Shown: positions 1 to 8,391 of the stretch, piece after piece
How positions within the stretch are numbered: position 1 is the stretch's first letter
Layout of the letters: every line of letters begins with the position of its first letter
Source of the DNA: Bacteriovoracaceae bacterium
GTDB lineage: Bacteria; Bdellovibrionota; Bacteriovoracia; Bacteriovoracales; Bacteriovoracaceae
DNA length: 64,000 bases
Direction of reading: 5' to 3'
Assembly (NCBI GenBank): GCA_003245675.1
Contig: QKCN01000062.1
Span: 1 to 64,000, forward strand
Notes under the pieces: model-generated
What the model was told of the DNA's origin: nothing
Seen by the model: only the letters and a program-made list of their open reading frames with translations
Databases searched by the model: none
Program-made: the position numbers and the translations under genes

Positions 1-567
1 AACTTAGTTTTTTTACTTCTCTTTTCTTTATCCCTCTATGGGTGCGGGAGCGATAACACCGTTGGCAGCTCTACAATAAGTACTTCATCTAGTGCGAGTA
101 CTGTCAGTAGCACAACCCTCGCTACGCTTTTGACGGCCTTGCCCTGCTCCGGCAGCACAAGTCGCATCATGATGCGCTATCAAGGCGCCATCCAAAAGGA
201 CAGTAATGGCCGTGTCTGGATTCAAAACGTGACCCCGACACTTAACTCCGCAGCACAGTACTACAGCAGCAGCAATAGTTATATTGGTAAAACCTATATG
301 AATGACATCATGGTTTACACCGAAACAGGCACAAGTACTGCTGAAATTGCTTTTTATATGTGTGCCGATAGCTTTATGAGTTCTATTAGAACAATTTCTG
401 TAGGCTACCTTGTGAAACAAGCAAGTTTAAGCTGTACAGTGAATGAGGTTAGCTCAGCAACTGTTGTATTCTACAGCAGTGTGAGTAGCCAAGGATTACC
501 TCAAGCTTTTTATGCCATCGATATGACCGCTTCTGGAGAAGTAAGTATCGCTGGAATTTGTAATTAA
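1..567 (+). CDS. Secreted lipoprotein, 5' end truncated by window
   Basis: Frame 1 is open from base 1: NLVFLLLFSLSLYGCGSDNT..., a signal peptide with lipobox LYGC; stop at 567. The ORF track start at 130 is an internal TTG. Confidence 0.7.
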   Translation, partial: NLVFLLLFSLSLYGCGSDNTVGSSTISTSSSASTVSSTTLATLLTALPCSGSTSRIMMRYQGAIQKDSNGRVWIQNVTPTLNSAAQYYSSSNSYIGKTYMNDIMVYTETGTSTAEIAFYMCADSFMSSIRTISVGYLVKQASLSCTVNEVSSATVVFYSSVSSQGLPQAFYAIDMTASGEVSIAGICN

Positions 568-593
568 TTAAGTTTTTGATAATACAATTCCCC

Positions 594-690
594 CTTCCTC
601 TCGCGAGCTTGAGGGTTTCTCACGGTCAGAATAACAAAAAATTATTCTTGCCCTGATTGAAGCCGGGTTTGGGAGAGGAAGTTTTTTTTA
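594..690 (+). terminator. Composite hairpin / terminator-like element between convergent genes
   Basis: CTTCCTCTC (594-602) pairs with GAGAGGAAG (673-681), followed by a T-run; inner hairpin AGAATAA (628-634)/TTATTCT (642-648). Confidence 0.5.
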
Positions 691-1443
691 GAGCAAAGGC
701 ACCGTTTTAATGGCGTGTTTTTTCGCATAGGAATGAATTCCCGCAGCCAGTTTCCCCGCAAAATCAGAAACAAAGGCATCTTGATTTATTTTTTTGAGCT
801 CTCCTCCATTGGAAATAAAACCGACCTCAATGAGCACTCCAGGTCTTTTGGACAAGGCTAAAACATAAAATAAACCGGCCTTAACTCCACGATCGCGAAC
901 ACCGTAAGACTTCAACGTTTTTGCTAAATTGACATGAATTTTCTCAGCGAGTTCTTTGGAGAAGACCACAGTTTGCTTAATAACTAAATCGATGAGAATT
1001 TTTTGAATACTGGGGTCCATCTTCCCCATTTCCTGGTTTTCAGCCTCTTCAACTTTATTCACGGCCTCATCTTGATGATTATCTAAATAATAAATCTCAA
1101 AGCCTGAAGCTCTTTTGCGACTTGAATTGAGATGAATTGAAATAAAAAGATCGCTTTTGAGGCTTTCGGCCATTTCTGCCCTTTCCTCTAAGCTAACTGT
1201 CCGATCAATGCTGCGAGAAAGGTAAACAGAATAGGAAGGATTATTTTTACTAAGCTTTTCCTTCACTTTTTGAGCAATTTTTAACGCAATGTCTTTCTCA
1301 TATATTTTAATTTTTTTCTTATTATGCCAAAAATAACCAATGGCCCCTGTATCCTTTCCACCATGTCCCGGATCAATGAGAATGGTATAAGAGAAAGCAG
1401 AGAATGCCCAAAGTGAAAGTAATAGCGTTGATATTTTTAACAT
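688..1443 (-). CDS. N-acetylmuramoyl-L-alanine amidase (Amidase_3 family)
   Basis: ILIDPGHGGKDTGAIG, SIHLNSS and GVLIEVGFISN motifs; signal peptide. Confidence 0.92.
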   Translation of the reverse strand: MLKISTLLLSLWAFSAFSYTILIDPGHGGKDTGAIGYFWHNKKKIKIYEKDIALKIAQKVKEKLSKNNPSYSVYLSRSIDRTVSLEERAEMAESLKSDLFISIHLNSSRKRASGFEIYYLDNHQDEAVNKVEEAENQEMGKMDPSIQKILIDLVIKQTVVFSKELAEKIHVNLAKTLKSYGVRDRGVKAGLFYVLALSKRPGVLIEVGFISNGGELKKINQDAFVSDFAGKLAAGIHSYAKKHAIKTVPLL

Positions 1444-1464
1444 GAGATTAAGTGTACACGAAAA

Positions 1465-2643
1465 TTAATAGATGGTCATTAACTTGTGCCCTGGATAATA
1501 ATAGGACAAAATTTTATTGTAAGAATGCCCCAAACGGCTCATATGCAGGGCCCCATATTGACATAGACCGACACCATGACCATTGCCCTCTCCTCTGAAA
1601 ACAAAACGTCCCTTCATCTCCTGCAGAGCAAAAGAATTAGACGGAAACTTTTTGCGCCCTAAGAAACGACGCCAAAGGTTTTTTTCAAGAAGAACCATTT
1701 CCTTGCCCACATAAAAGCGTAGTACGCTTTTGGTCATACTATCTGGAGGAATAATTATTTTCTCCCCTTTGGACAATACTTTTATAAGCTGTGCAGCTTG
1801 CTTGTGAGTTTCTGCTTGGCCAGAGTTGCTTAACAAACGCGGCAAAATTTCATACATCTCTTGCCCTGTCATCTCATGAGTCCATGGCTTTGGCCCCAAG
1901 TTTTTCCCATAAATACAAGGCACCGTTTGATAACCTGCGACTTCTCCTCCCCACACTTCTTGTGGCAAAAAAGTCCGTGCCCCACATTTGGAGTGAAAAA
2001 AGGCGGGAGTCAAAACTCCTCGCAAAGTGAGCAGAATCTCACCCTTTGTTTCTTTAGCCGCTTTAAAAGTGCGAATGGTTTCGTCAAAAAAAGCACCATT
2101 GACTTGATCGTATTCAGAATTTTCCAAATGATAGTAAGAACCTTCAGGGGCTGTTTGGATGCGATAATAAGCATAAGTCCTAGCAGCGACAGCCTGTGCC
2201 TTTAAAGCTTCCATTGGCCAAGAGCTATTCATCTCCTTAGTCAAAAGAGAGCTAATATAAAATTCCATGGGAAACTTATTAACAAGATCACAGGAACTTT
2301 TTCCTGGAGTTGTGTAAACCAAAAGCTTACCTCGATAATGACGTCCATTCCAAGAAATCAAGCCAGTCTTCGACTCTAGTTCAGCAACAGGAATTGCTTT
2401 TTCCTTGGATTGTAATTTACTGGAAAAATTACGGCAGTTAAAACGCACAATCTGCGCGCCTTGGTAAATTTTCAAATTATTGTTGATTAAAAATTTGCGC
2501 GACAAATCAGTGCCGCGAATCTCCACTTCCGAAAGAGAACTGGCAATTTTTACAGCAATTTCTGGTTCGATTTTGGGCGTTGCCCAGAGATCTACAGAAA
2601 GTAGAGGCAAAATAAATAAAATAACGAGAAGCGTCCTTGGCAT
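1465..2643 (-). CDS. SpoIID/LytB-domain protein (putative peptidoglycan lytic transglycosylase)
   Basis: PMEALKAQAVAARTYAYYRI and GNGHGVGLCQYGALHMSRLGHSYNKILSYYYPG motifs; signal peptide. Confidence 0.9.
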   Translation of the reverse strand: MPRTLLVILFILPLLSVDLWATPKIEPEIAVKIASSLSEVEIRGTDLSRKFLINNNLKIYQGAQIVRFNCRNFSSKLQSKEKAIPVAELESKTGLISWNGRHYRGKLLVYTTPGKSSCDLVNKFPMEFYISSLLTKEMNSSWPMEALKAQAVAARTYAYYRIQTAPEGSYYHLENSEYDQVNGAFFDETIRTFKAAKETKGEILLTLRGVLTPAFFHSKCGARTFLPQEVWGGEVAGYQTVPCIYGKNLGPKPWTHEMTGQEMYEILPRLLSNSGQAETHKQAAQLIKVLSKGEKIIIPPDSMTKSVLRFYVGKEMVLLEKNLWRRFLGRKKFPSNSFALQEMKGRFVFRGEGNGHGVGLCQYGALHMSRLGHSYNKILSYYYPGHKLMTIY

Positions 2644-2846
2644 TAAATCTCCATCCTTGGATTAATTGGCCACTCATATTGTAGCTTTAAAAAGGCCTGA
2701 CGCGCAACAATAGATGCCTAATTATTTAGGGAAGTTAGGTAATGTAAGTTCGATATAAAAATTAGGAGAAAATTATCGATTAAAGAATCTTAAATTTGTT
2801 TTAGAAACTCCGAGTAGTGAGCATCAATCTACAAAGGAGAAACTCG

Positions 2847-3293
2847 ATGAGATCGATTAAATTATCCCTATTGGCCTGTATTCTGACTTTTTCACTGTCA
2901 GCACTGGCCGGAGCAACCAAAGAAGAAATGGTTCAATTTGTCAAAGAAGCAGCAGCTTTTGCTAAAAAAGTAGGCAAAGATGCGGCCCTTAAAGAATTTA
3001 GCAATCCCACAGGAAAGTTCCAAAAAGGCGAACTCTATATTTATGCCTATGACTTTACTGGAACTTGTGTTGCTCATGGACAAAAAGCAAGCCTCGTTGG
3101 CAAAAATCTCATTAAATTTAAAGATCAAAAAGGAAAAGAGATGATCAAAGAGCTTGTGGAAACAGCTCAAAAAGGAAGTGGCTTTGTCGATTTTCATTGG
3201 CAAAACCCTGTTAGCAAAAAAGTTGAACCCAAAATTGGTTATGTTGAAAAAATTGATGACAGCTACTGGATAGGCTCCGGTATCTATAAATAA
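2847..3293 (+). CDS. Periplasmic stand-alone cache-domain protein
   Basis: Start moved to MRSIKLSLL, preceded by AAAGGAG; signal peptide; cache-like YIYAYDFTGTCVAHGQ...GYVEKIDDSYWIGSGIYK. Confidence 0.75.
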   Translation: MRSIKLSLLACILTFSLSALAGATKEEMVQFVKEAAAFAKKVGKDAALKEFSNPTGKFQKGELYIYAYDFTGTCVAHGQKASLVGKNLIKFKDQKGKEMIKELVETAQKGSGFVDFHWQNPVSKKVEPKIGYVEKIDDSYWIGSGIYK

Positions 3294-3315
3294 CCGCAAT
3301 AAGATGTATTTCTAT

Positions 3316-3338
3316 AAGGGCAGTGTGTAACTGCCCTT
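3316..3338 (+). terminator. Terminator-like hairpin
   Basis: AAGGGCAG...CTGCCCTT. Confidence 0.5.
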
Positions 3339-3362
3339 TATACCAAACTCATTGGTTCCATT

Positions 3363-5069
3363 ATGAATAAACTATCGATCAGACAATTAAACTTTTCCAT
3401 TTTTCTCGTCATGCTCATATCGCTCCTTGGCATTTCACTCCCCTCACTCTTCCAGTTAAATCAAATCGGAAAAGAAATTGGCAATATATCAGACATTCAA
3501 TTACCAATGTCCAAAGTCATGGGGGAAATTGCTCTTATGCAAAAAAAGGAATCCATACAAATTCAAATCTATTTACGCCTAAAAGATGACAAGTTTGCCC
3601 AAGAGTATTACCAGCAAGGCAATCAGGTCATTGGAAAATTCAATGACCTGACAGCTCTTCTTAAGAAGAATGCTTTAGAAACGGATGAAATATTCAAGCA
3701 AATCGAGGAAGTCAAATCGGCCCATACAACCTATGTACAAAATGGTACTGAAATTATCGATATGGTAGGAGTCGGTCTAGAGGGAGAAGAGTTGGATGCC
3801 CTCACTGACAAATTTACCAAACAAGAATCAATCTTAGGTAAGGCCATTGATAGTGTGGCCAAAACACTTGATAAAAATACCAACACTTCTGCTCAAGAAG
3901 TCAAAAATTCTGACAAGGAAGCACAATTCATTGTTCTCATTGCATCAATCTTCTCTGTCATTGCAGGAACTCTCGTTTGGATGTTTGCCGCCTATATTAC
4001 GAAAAGACGCATACTAGGAACACGTGAAGAAATTATCTCAATCACCAAAAGCATTAGTGAAGGAAATCTTTCACAGCAATGCAATATTGAAAATGCCCCT
4101 ATTGATTTTAAAGAAACTTTATCAAATATAAATGACCTCATCAGAACTTTTAATATGCCTATCAGATCAGTTATTGCGACGATGAAACAACTGGCCCAAA
4201 ATGATCTTACCACCAGAATTTTAGAAAATTATCAAGGTGAATTTGCGGCACTCAAAGATGATGTCAATCACGCCATATCAAATATTCAACAAATTATCCA
4301 AGATTCAACCAATGCAACACTTGAAGTATCCAGTGCATGTGCAAGCATCACTCAATCAAGCCAAACACAGCTAGATCGCGCCTCATCTCAAGCAAGCTCT
4401 GTAGAAGAAATATCAAGCACAATGGCTGAAATTAAGCATCAAGCTAATTTAAATGCCCAAAATTCGTCAGCAGCAAACACGATCAGTGAGCAAGCCTCTA
4501 CCGCCGCAGAGCAAGGTAGTCAGCGCATGAGCGAAATGAGCCTTGCCATGAATAATATAAATGAATCAAGCCAAGAAATTGTAAAAATTATTAAAGTGAT
4601 TGATGAAATTGCATTTCAAACTAATCTACTCGCCCTCAATGCCGCAGTTGAAGCAGCTCGCGCAGGCTCACATGGGAAAGGATTTGCCGTTGTTGCCGAA
4701 GAAGTAAGGAATCTTGCAGAAAAAAGTGCTACCGCGGCCAAGGAAACGGGCAATATTATTTTGCAATCATCAGCAAAAGTTGAAGAAGGAATTAAAATTG
4801 CCTCTCTCACAGAAGAGACGCTCAAAGATATTTTTGATAAATCGCTACACGTTTCAGATATCATTAAAGAAATTTCTGTCGCCTCAGAGCAACAAACATC
4901 AAGTATCACTCAAATACTTGATGCCATCAAACTCATCGAAGCTGGAACGCAAGGAAATATTTCGGATGTCGAAAAATCGGTAGATGAAATAGCAAGATTA
5001 AGTGAATTATCAGAAGATCTTAAAGATGAAATTCTGCGTTTTAAAGTGAATAAAGATTACGCTACTTAA
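3363..5069 (+). CDS. Methyl-accepting chemotaxis protein, 4-helix-bundle-like sensor
   Basis: Two TM segments and MCP hairpin [44 protein letters not shown]. Confidence 0.93.
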   Translation: MNKLSIRQLNFSIFLVMLISLLGISLPSLFQLNQIGKEIGNISDIQLPMSKVMGEIALMQKKESIQIQIYLRLKDDKFAQEYYQQGNQVIGKFNDLTALLKKNALETDEIFKQIEEVKSAHTTYVQNGTEIIDMVGVGLEGEELDALTDKFTKQESILGKAIDSVAKTLDKNTNTSAQEVKNSDKEAQFIVLIASIFSVIAGTLVWMFAAYITKRRILGTREEIISITKSISEGNLSQQCNIENAPIDFKETLSNINDLIRTFNMPIRSVIATMKQLAQNDLTTRILENYQGEFAALKDDVNHAISNIQQIIQDSTNATLEVSSACASITQSSQTQLDRASSQASSVEEISSTMAEIKHQANLNAQNSSAANTISEQASTAAEQGSQRMSEMSLAMNNINESSQEIVKIIKVIDEIAFQTNLLALNAAVEAARAGSHGKGFAVVAEEVRNLAEKSATAAKETGNIILQSSAKVEEGIKIASLTEETLKDIFDKSLHVSDIIKEISVASEQQTSSITQILDAIKLIEAGTQGNISDVEKSVDEIARLSELSEDLKDEILRFKVNKDYAT

Positions 5070-5135
5070 TCAGAAAAATTCTCATTTTGTGAAACGAAAA
5101 TTTTAAAAATGGAGTGTCTAATCATTTTACAGTCA

Positions 5136-5151
5136 CGCCAATGTATTGACG
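5136..5151. promoter_or_regulatory. Possible enhancer-binding-protein site upstream of a sigma-54 promoter
   Basis: Imperfect palindrome CGcCAATgtATTGaCG, ~60-75 bp upstream of the -24 element. Confidence 0.35.
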
Positions 5152-5209
5152 TTTCTCGTCCACATGCCATACTAACTATCTAATTTCAAAGAACATTCCT
5201 CTCCCTACT

Positions 5210-5227
5210 TTGGCATATCTCTTGCTT
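5210..5227 (+). promoter_or_regulatory. Sigma-54 (-24/-12) promoter
   Basis: TTGGCAT-ATCTC-TTGCTT, one mismatch to TTGGCAC-N5-TTGCW. Confidence 0.65.
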
Positions 5228-5326
5228 ATATTGCACTAGTTAATATTAACCATGCTGTGGAAACGGACTTATATTTTCGACAGTAAAGCTAATGATTTTT
5301 TTAAATAATTAGTATAAGGGGATTTT

Positions 5327-5806
5327 ATGAAGAAGTTGCTGATTGGATTGTTGATACTCAGTAGTTTTTCTGTTTTTGCGTCCCCAGGGGCATCGCTAGC
5401 GTGCATTGACAAAGTCAGAAGCGATGCAAATTACGATAATGCCAAAGCGGCCCTAGCATGCAGTGGAGGAGCGACTGTAGAATGCATTGATAAAGTTAAA
5501 GGAGATGTCGGCTATGACAATGTTAAAGCGGCTAAAGTATGTGGGCAAGCGACGATAGATTGTATTAACAAAGTAAAAAGCGACGTAGATTACGATAATG
5601 CGAAAGCTGCTCTTGCATGTAGTGGCGGGGCATCGCTAGCGTGCATTGACAAAGTCAGAAGCGATGCAAATTACGATAATGCCAAAGCTGCCCAAGCATG
5701 CGCCCAGGCGACTGTAGAATGCATTGATAAAGTTAGAGGAGATGTCGGCTATGACAATGTTAAGGCGGCAAAGATGTGTAGTGGTCAGGCTAAAAACCTA
5801 GATTAA
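5327..5806 (+). CDS. Secreted protein with five ~27-aa paired-Cys repeats
   Basis: Signal peptide, then repeats of A(S/T)xxCI(D/N)KV(R/K)xDxxYDNxKAAxxC. Confidence 0.85.
   Translation: MKKLLIGLLILSSFSVFASPGASLACIDKVRSDANYDNAKAALACSGGATVECIDKVKGDVGYDNVKAAKVCGQATIDCINKVKSDVDYDNAKAALACSGGASLACIDKVRSDANYDNAKAAQACAQATVECIDKVRGDVGYDNVKAAKMCSGQAKNLD
5387..5688 (+). repeat. Intragenic segmental duplication, 240-nt period
   Basis: 5387-5448 is identical to 5627-5688; neighbouring repeats also correspond at the same offset. Confidence 0.85.
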
Positions 5807-5854
5807 TAAAAAACAAAAATGCACAGAACCTAAAAACAAATTAACGAGACTTTC

Positions 5855-6283
5855 ATGAAAAAACTATTGATTCTCATTTTTACTCTTGCATCAATTTCAG
5901 CTTATGCAGAAATTGAAATGGAACTTCGCTGTGGTTATGGCGAAGTTAAATACGGCAAGAAAACCATGACTGATGGGAATGTCAGCGTCAAATTTTCTTT
6001 TGGCAAATTAACCAACGGCAATCACCATGCATATCTACAAACCTATATTGAAGGAGATCATTATGCGGTGAATGTGTTTAGTGGTTCCAAAGTAAAAGAT
6101 GCCAATGAATGGTCATATTCCCAAGGCTGGATTGAATCCAACTCAGCGCTCACTCGTTTTCAAGCTGGTGGAAAAAATTTTTCATTTGGATATGAGAAAA
6201 AAGATGTCGCGATAACGCTTAGAGCTTGCGACATCGAATATTGCTACGAAAACAAAAGAAGAAACTGCATCGACGACTTTTAA
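5855..6283 (+). CDS. Small secreted protein, unknown function
   Basis: Signal peptide MKKLLILIFTLASISAYA; co-directional with neighbours. Confidence 0.75.
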   Translation: MKKLLILIFTLASISAYAEIEMELRCGYGEVKYGKKTMTDGNVSVKFSFGKLTNGNHHAYLQTYIEGDHYAVNVFSGSKVKDANEWSYSQGWIESNSALTRFQAGGKNFSFGYEKKDVAITLRACDIEYCYENKRRNCIDDF

Positions 6284-6295
6284 TAAAGAGGAATT

Positions 6296-6763
6296 ATGAA
6301 AAAAGCAATCTGTCTATTTTGTATTCTCACGACATCGCTTGTCTTCGCCCACTCTGAAACTTTAAAAATTCAAGCGAAAAACCTAAATACGGATGCATTT
6401 AAGCTATCCCAATCATCGACAACGGGGAAAGGTGAATTAGTAATGGCCTGCAAAAACATGACAATGTTCAACTTGAGGAGCAGAGTCGAAAATCTCGACT
6501 TACCCTCTACTCAAACGGAGAAACTAAGTCCTAACAAGAAAAATATTCGCAGAAAAAAAATGATACTTAAAAAAGCCAATATAAAAGATATTTCGACAGT
6601 TCAAGCAAGCCTACTTAGCCAATCGCTTTTAATTGAAGCCCTCTGCGGGTTTTATTACCGAGATCAAAATAATGAGGATCTGCAACGAAAACTCTCCCAA
6701 GCATTCAAAACTTTAGAAAACCATTCGCAAGAATTTCTTGCCTTATCGCGTAACTCTAAATAG
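6296..6763 (+). CDS. Small secreted protein, unknown function
   Basis: Signal peptide MKKAICLFCILTTSLVFA; AGAGGA RBS upstream. Confidence 0.75.
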   Translation: MKKAICLFCILTTSLVFAHSETLKIQAKNLNTDAFKLSQSSTTGKGELVMACKNMTMFNLRSRVENLDLPSTQTEKLSPNKKNIRRKKMILKKANIKDISTVQASLLSQSLLIEALCGFYYRDQNNEDLQRKLSQAFKTLENHSQEFLALSRNSK

Positions 6764-6783
6764 GACGAAAGAAAGGTATGACG

Positions 6784-7122
6784 ATGAAAAAATTACTGCT
6801 TATTATGACCATCACGTTCAGTTTCTCTCAAACTCTTTTTGCTTGTGAAAACCTAGAACTATTCCATACGATTAATAATTTTTTAGAGGAAAAAGAATTG
6901 TCTCCAAATGAGCTAGATTTTATATCTCTAGTAAAAGGTAATGAAGAGAGGCCAACGGTCTACACCTTTATAAAATGGGGAGAGGCTAAAAAATCCAAAA
7001 AATATGGAACGCGCTATCTTGTAAAAGTTAGTGAAGCAAGCTGTGAAGTCGAAAACTTCAGCATCAAAGAAATTAAAGCACAGCTAAAGAAAGTCGTTCG
7101 CTACGAATGGGAAATTCAATAA
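6784..7122 (+). CDS. Small secreted protein, unknown function
   Basis: Signal peptide MKKLLLIMTITFSFSQTLFA; start chosen at MKKLLL. Confidence 0.7.
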   Translation: MKKLLLIMTITFSFSQTLFACENLELFHTINNFLEEKELSPNELDFISLVKGNEERPTVYTFIKWGEAKKSKKYGTRYLVKVSEASCEVENFSIKEIKAQLKKVVRYEWEIQ

Positions 7123-7125
7123 CCC

Positions 7126-8028
7126 TTAAGACTCTAGGTATTTCATAATCCCTTGCATGTCATTCCATGCTGTCCGCTTCATTTTGGGATTTACCAAAAG
7201 ATATTCGGGATGAAAAAGAGGGACAACTTGAAATTGATGCTCCCCTATTTCCTTAGGAAAGAACTGTCCGTGGATGGAGGCCATCCTTTCTTCTCGCCCA
7301 ATAATGGCACTCGCAGCAAAAGTCCCCAAAGCCACGACAACTTTAGGGCGAAAGTAGAGAATCTCCTGCCAAAGATAATTTAAACAACAATCACGCATTT
7401 GCTCCTTTTTCTCTAAGAAATTGCCCGCGCACTTAACGACCAAAGAGAGTGCAAATTCAGAAGTCGTAAGATTCATGGCCTGAATCATTTTCCACAAAAG
7501 CTCTCCAGCATCTTTAGCAAAACATTTGGGTTGCTCAAAACTGCGCGGCATATCGCCGACAAAAAGAATTTTGCAATTATCTTTTTTCTGTTCAAAACCT
7601 TCGTAAAAGCGTCCTAAATCGTGAACCACTTGCTGCCGTCCTTTGATAAGTTCTGGCGAGCACAAAGAACAAGCTTCCAACTCCTGTACGAACTGAGTAA
7701 AAAGCTTTTGGCTAGTTGATGTATTAATTGTGCTTTTAACTTTAGCTGCTGCTACACCACGGCCAAAATTCAATTCCTGCCCCGGAAAGTCTGTTACAAA
7801 TTTTTCCAATGAATCTAAGACCTGCTTTTTTTCCGAACGCCCCTCCGCAGGCTGCAAATTGAGTTGAGAAGGAACTTCTTCGTAGTCTAAGAAAGACCAA
7901 GAGGAGGAATATAAATCGTCTGCAAAGCCCATTTGAAAGCGCTGAGACGCCTTTTTTTGTTCCTCAAGGGACTTGTGCTGTAAGTGTTCAAAAATCATGC
8001 GCCAATCCACGCTCTCTCCTGTGGTCAT
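7126..8028 (-). CDS. Uracil-DNA glycosylase superfamily protein (family 4-like)
   Basis: ACSLC...ILFVGDMP...AGELLWKMI...VVKCAGN...CCLNYLWQEI...VVALGTFAA...HPEYLL; Cys arrangement as in Fe-S UDGs. Confidence 0.75.
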   Translation of the reverse strand: MTTGESVDWRMIFEHLQHKSLEEQKKASQRFQMGFADDLYSSSWSFLDYEEVPSQLNLQPAEGRSEKKQVLDSLEKFVTDFPGQELNFGRGVAAAKVKSTINTSTSQKLFTQFVQELEACSLCSPELIKGRQQVVHDLGRFYEGFEQKKDNCKILFVGDMPRSFEQPKCFAKDAGELLWKMIQAMNLTTSEFALSLVVKCAGNFLEKKEQMRDCCLNYLWQEILYFRPKVVVALGTFAASAIIGREERMASIHGQFFPKEIGEHQFQVVPLFHPEYLLVNPKMKRTAWNDMQGIMKYLES

Positions 8029-8178
8029 TTTTTCCCTAGGGTAAAAAAAACCTGTTAGCTTCCGTGATACAAACTTTTTTTAAGGCAAACGGTTTTTGTC
8101 CCGAGAAGCTAGTTAATGGTGGCATCAATCCTAACAAAGTGATGCCCTTCCATCAACCTAACCTGCAAGGAGAAATGG

Positions 8179-8391
8179 ATGTCTGCGGAAGTTGACTTTA
8201 AATTTGAAACCTTTGAAGAATTTTACGGACCGGCCGACGAAGTCGTTAAGCAAATAGAAGAATGCAAAGTCTGTGGTTCTCGCTTAATTTTCAATCACTT
8301 ACCTGATTACAGGAACTTATTAATACAAGAAAGTGCTAAATGCTTGGATTGTGGACACGATAATCGCAAGATTATCCATGTCCTAAACTAA
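8179..8391 (+). CDS. Small zinc-ribbon protein
   Basis: CKVCG...CLDCG pair; AAGGAG RBS. Confidence 0.7.
   Translation: MSAEVDFKFETFEEFYGPADEVVKQIEECKVCGSRLIFNHLPDYRNLLIQESAKCLDCGHDNRKIIHVLN

Noticed and set aside
2800-2830. Sigma-28-like promoter before the cache/MCP genes
   Set aside because: TAAATTTG followed by TCCGAGTA matches the consensus poorly in sequence and spacing.
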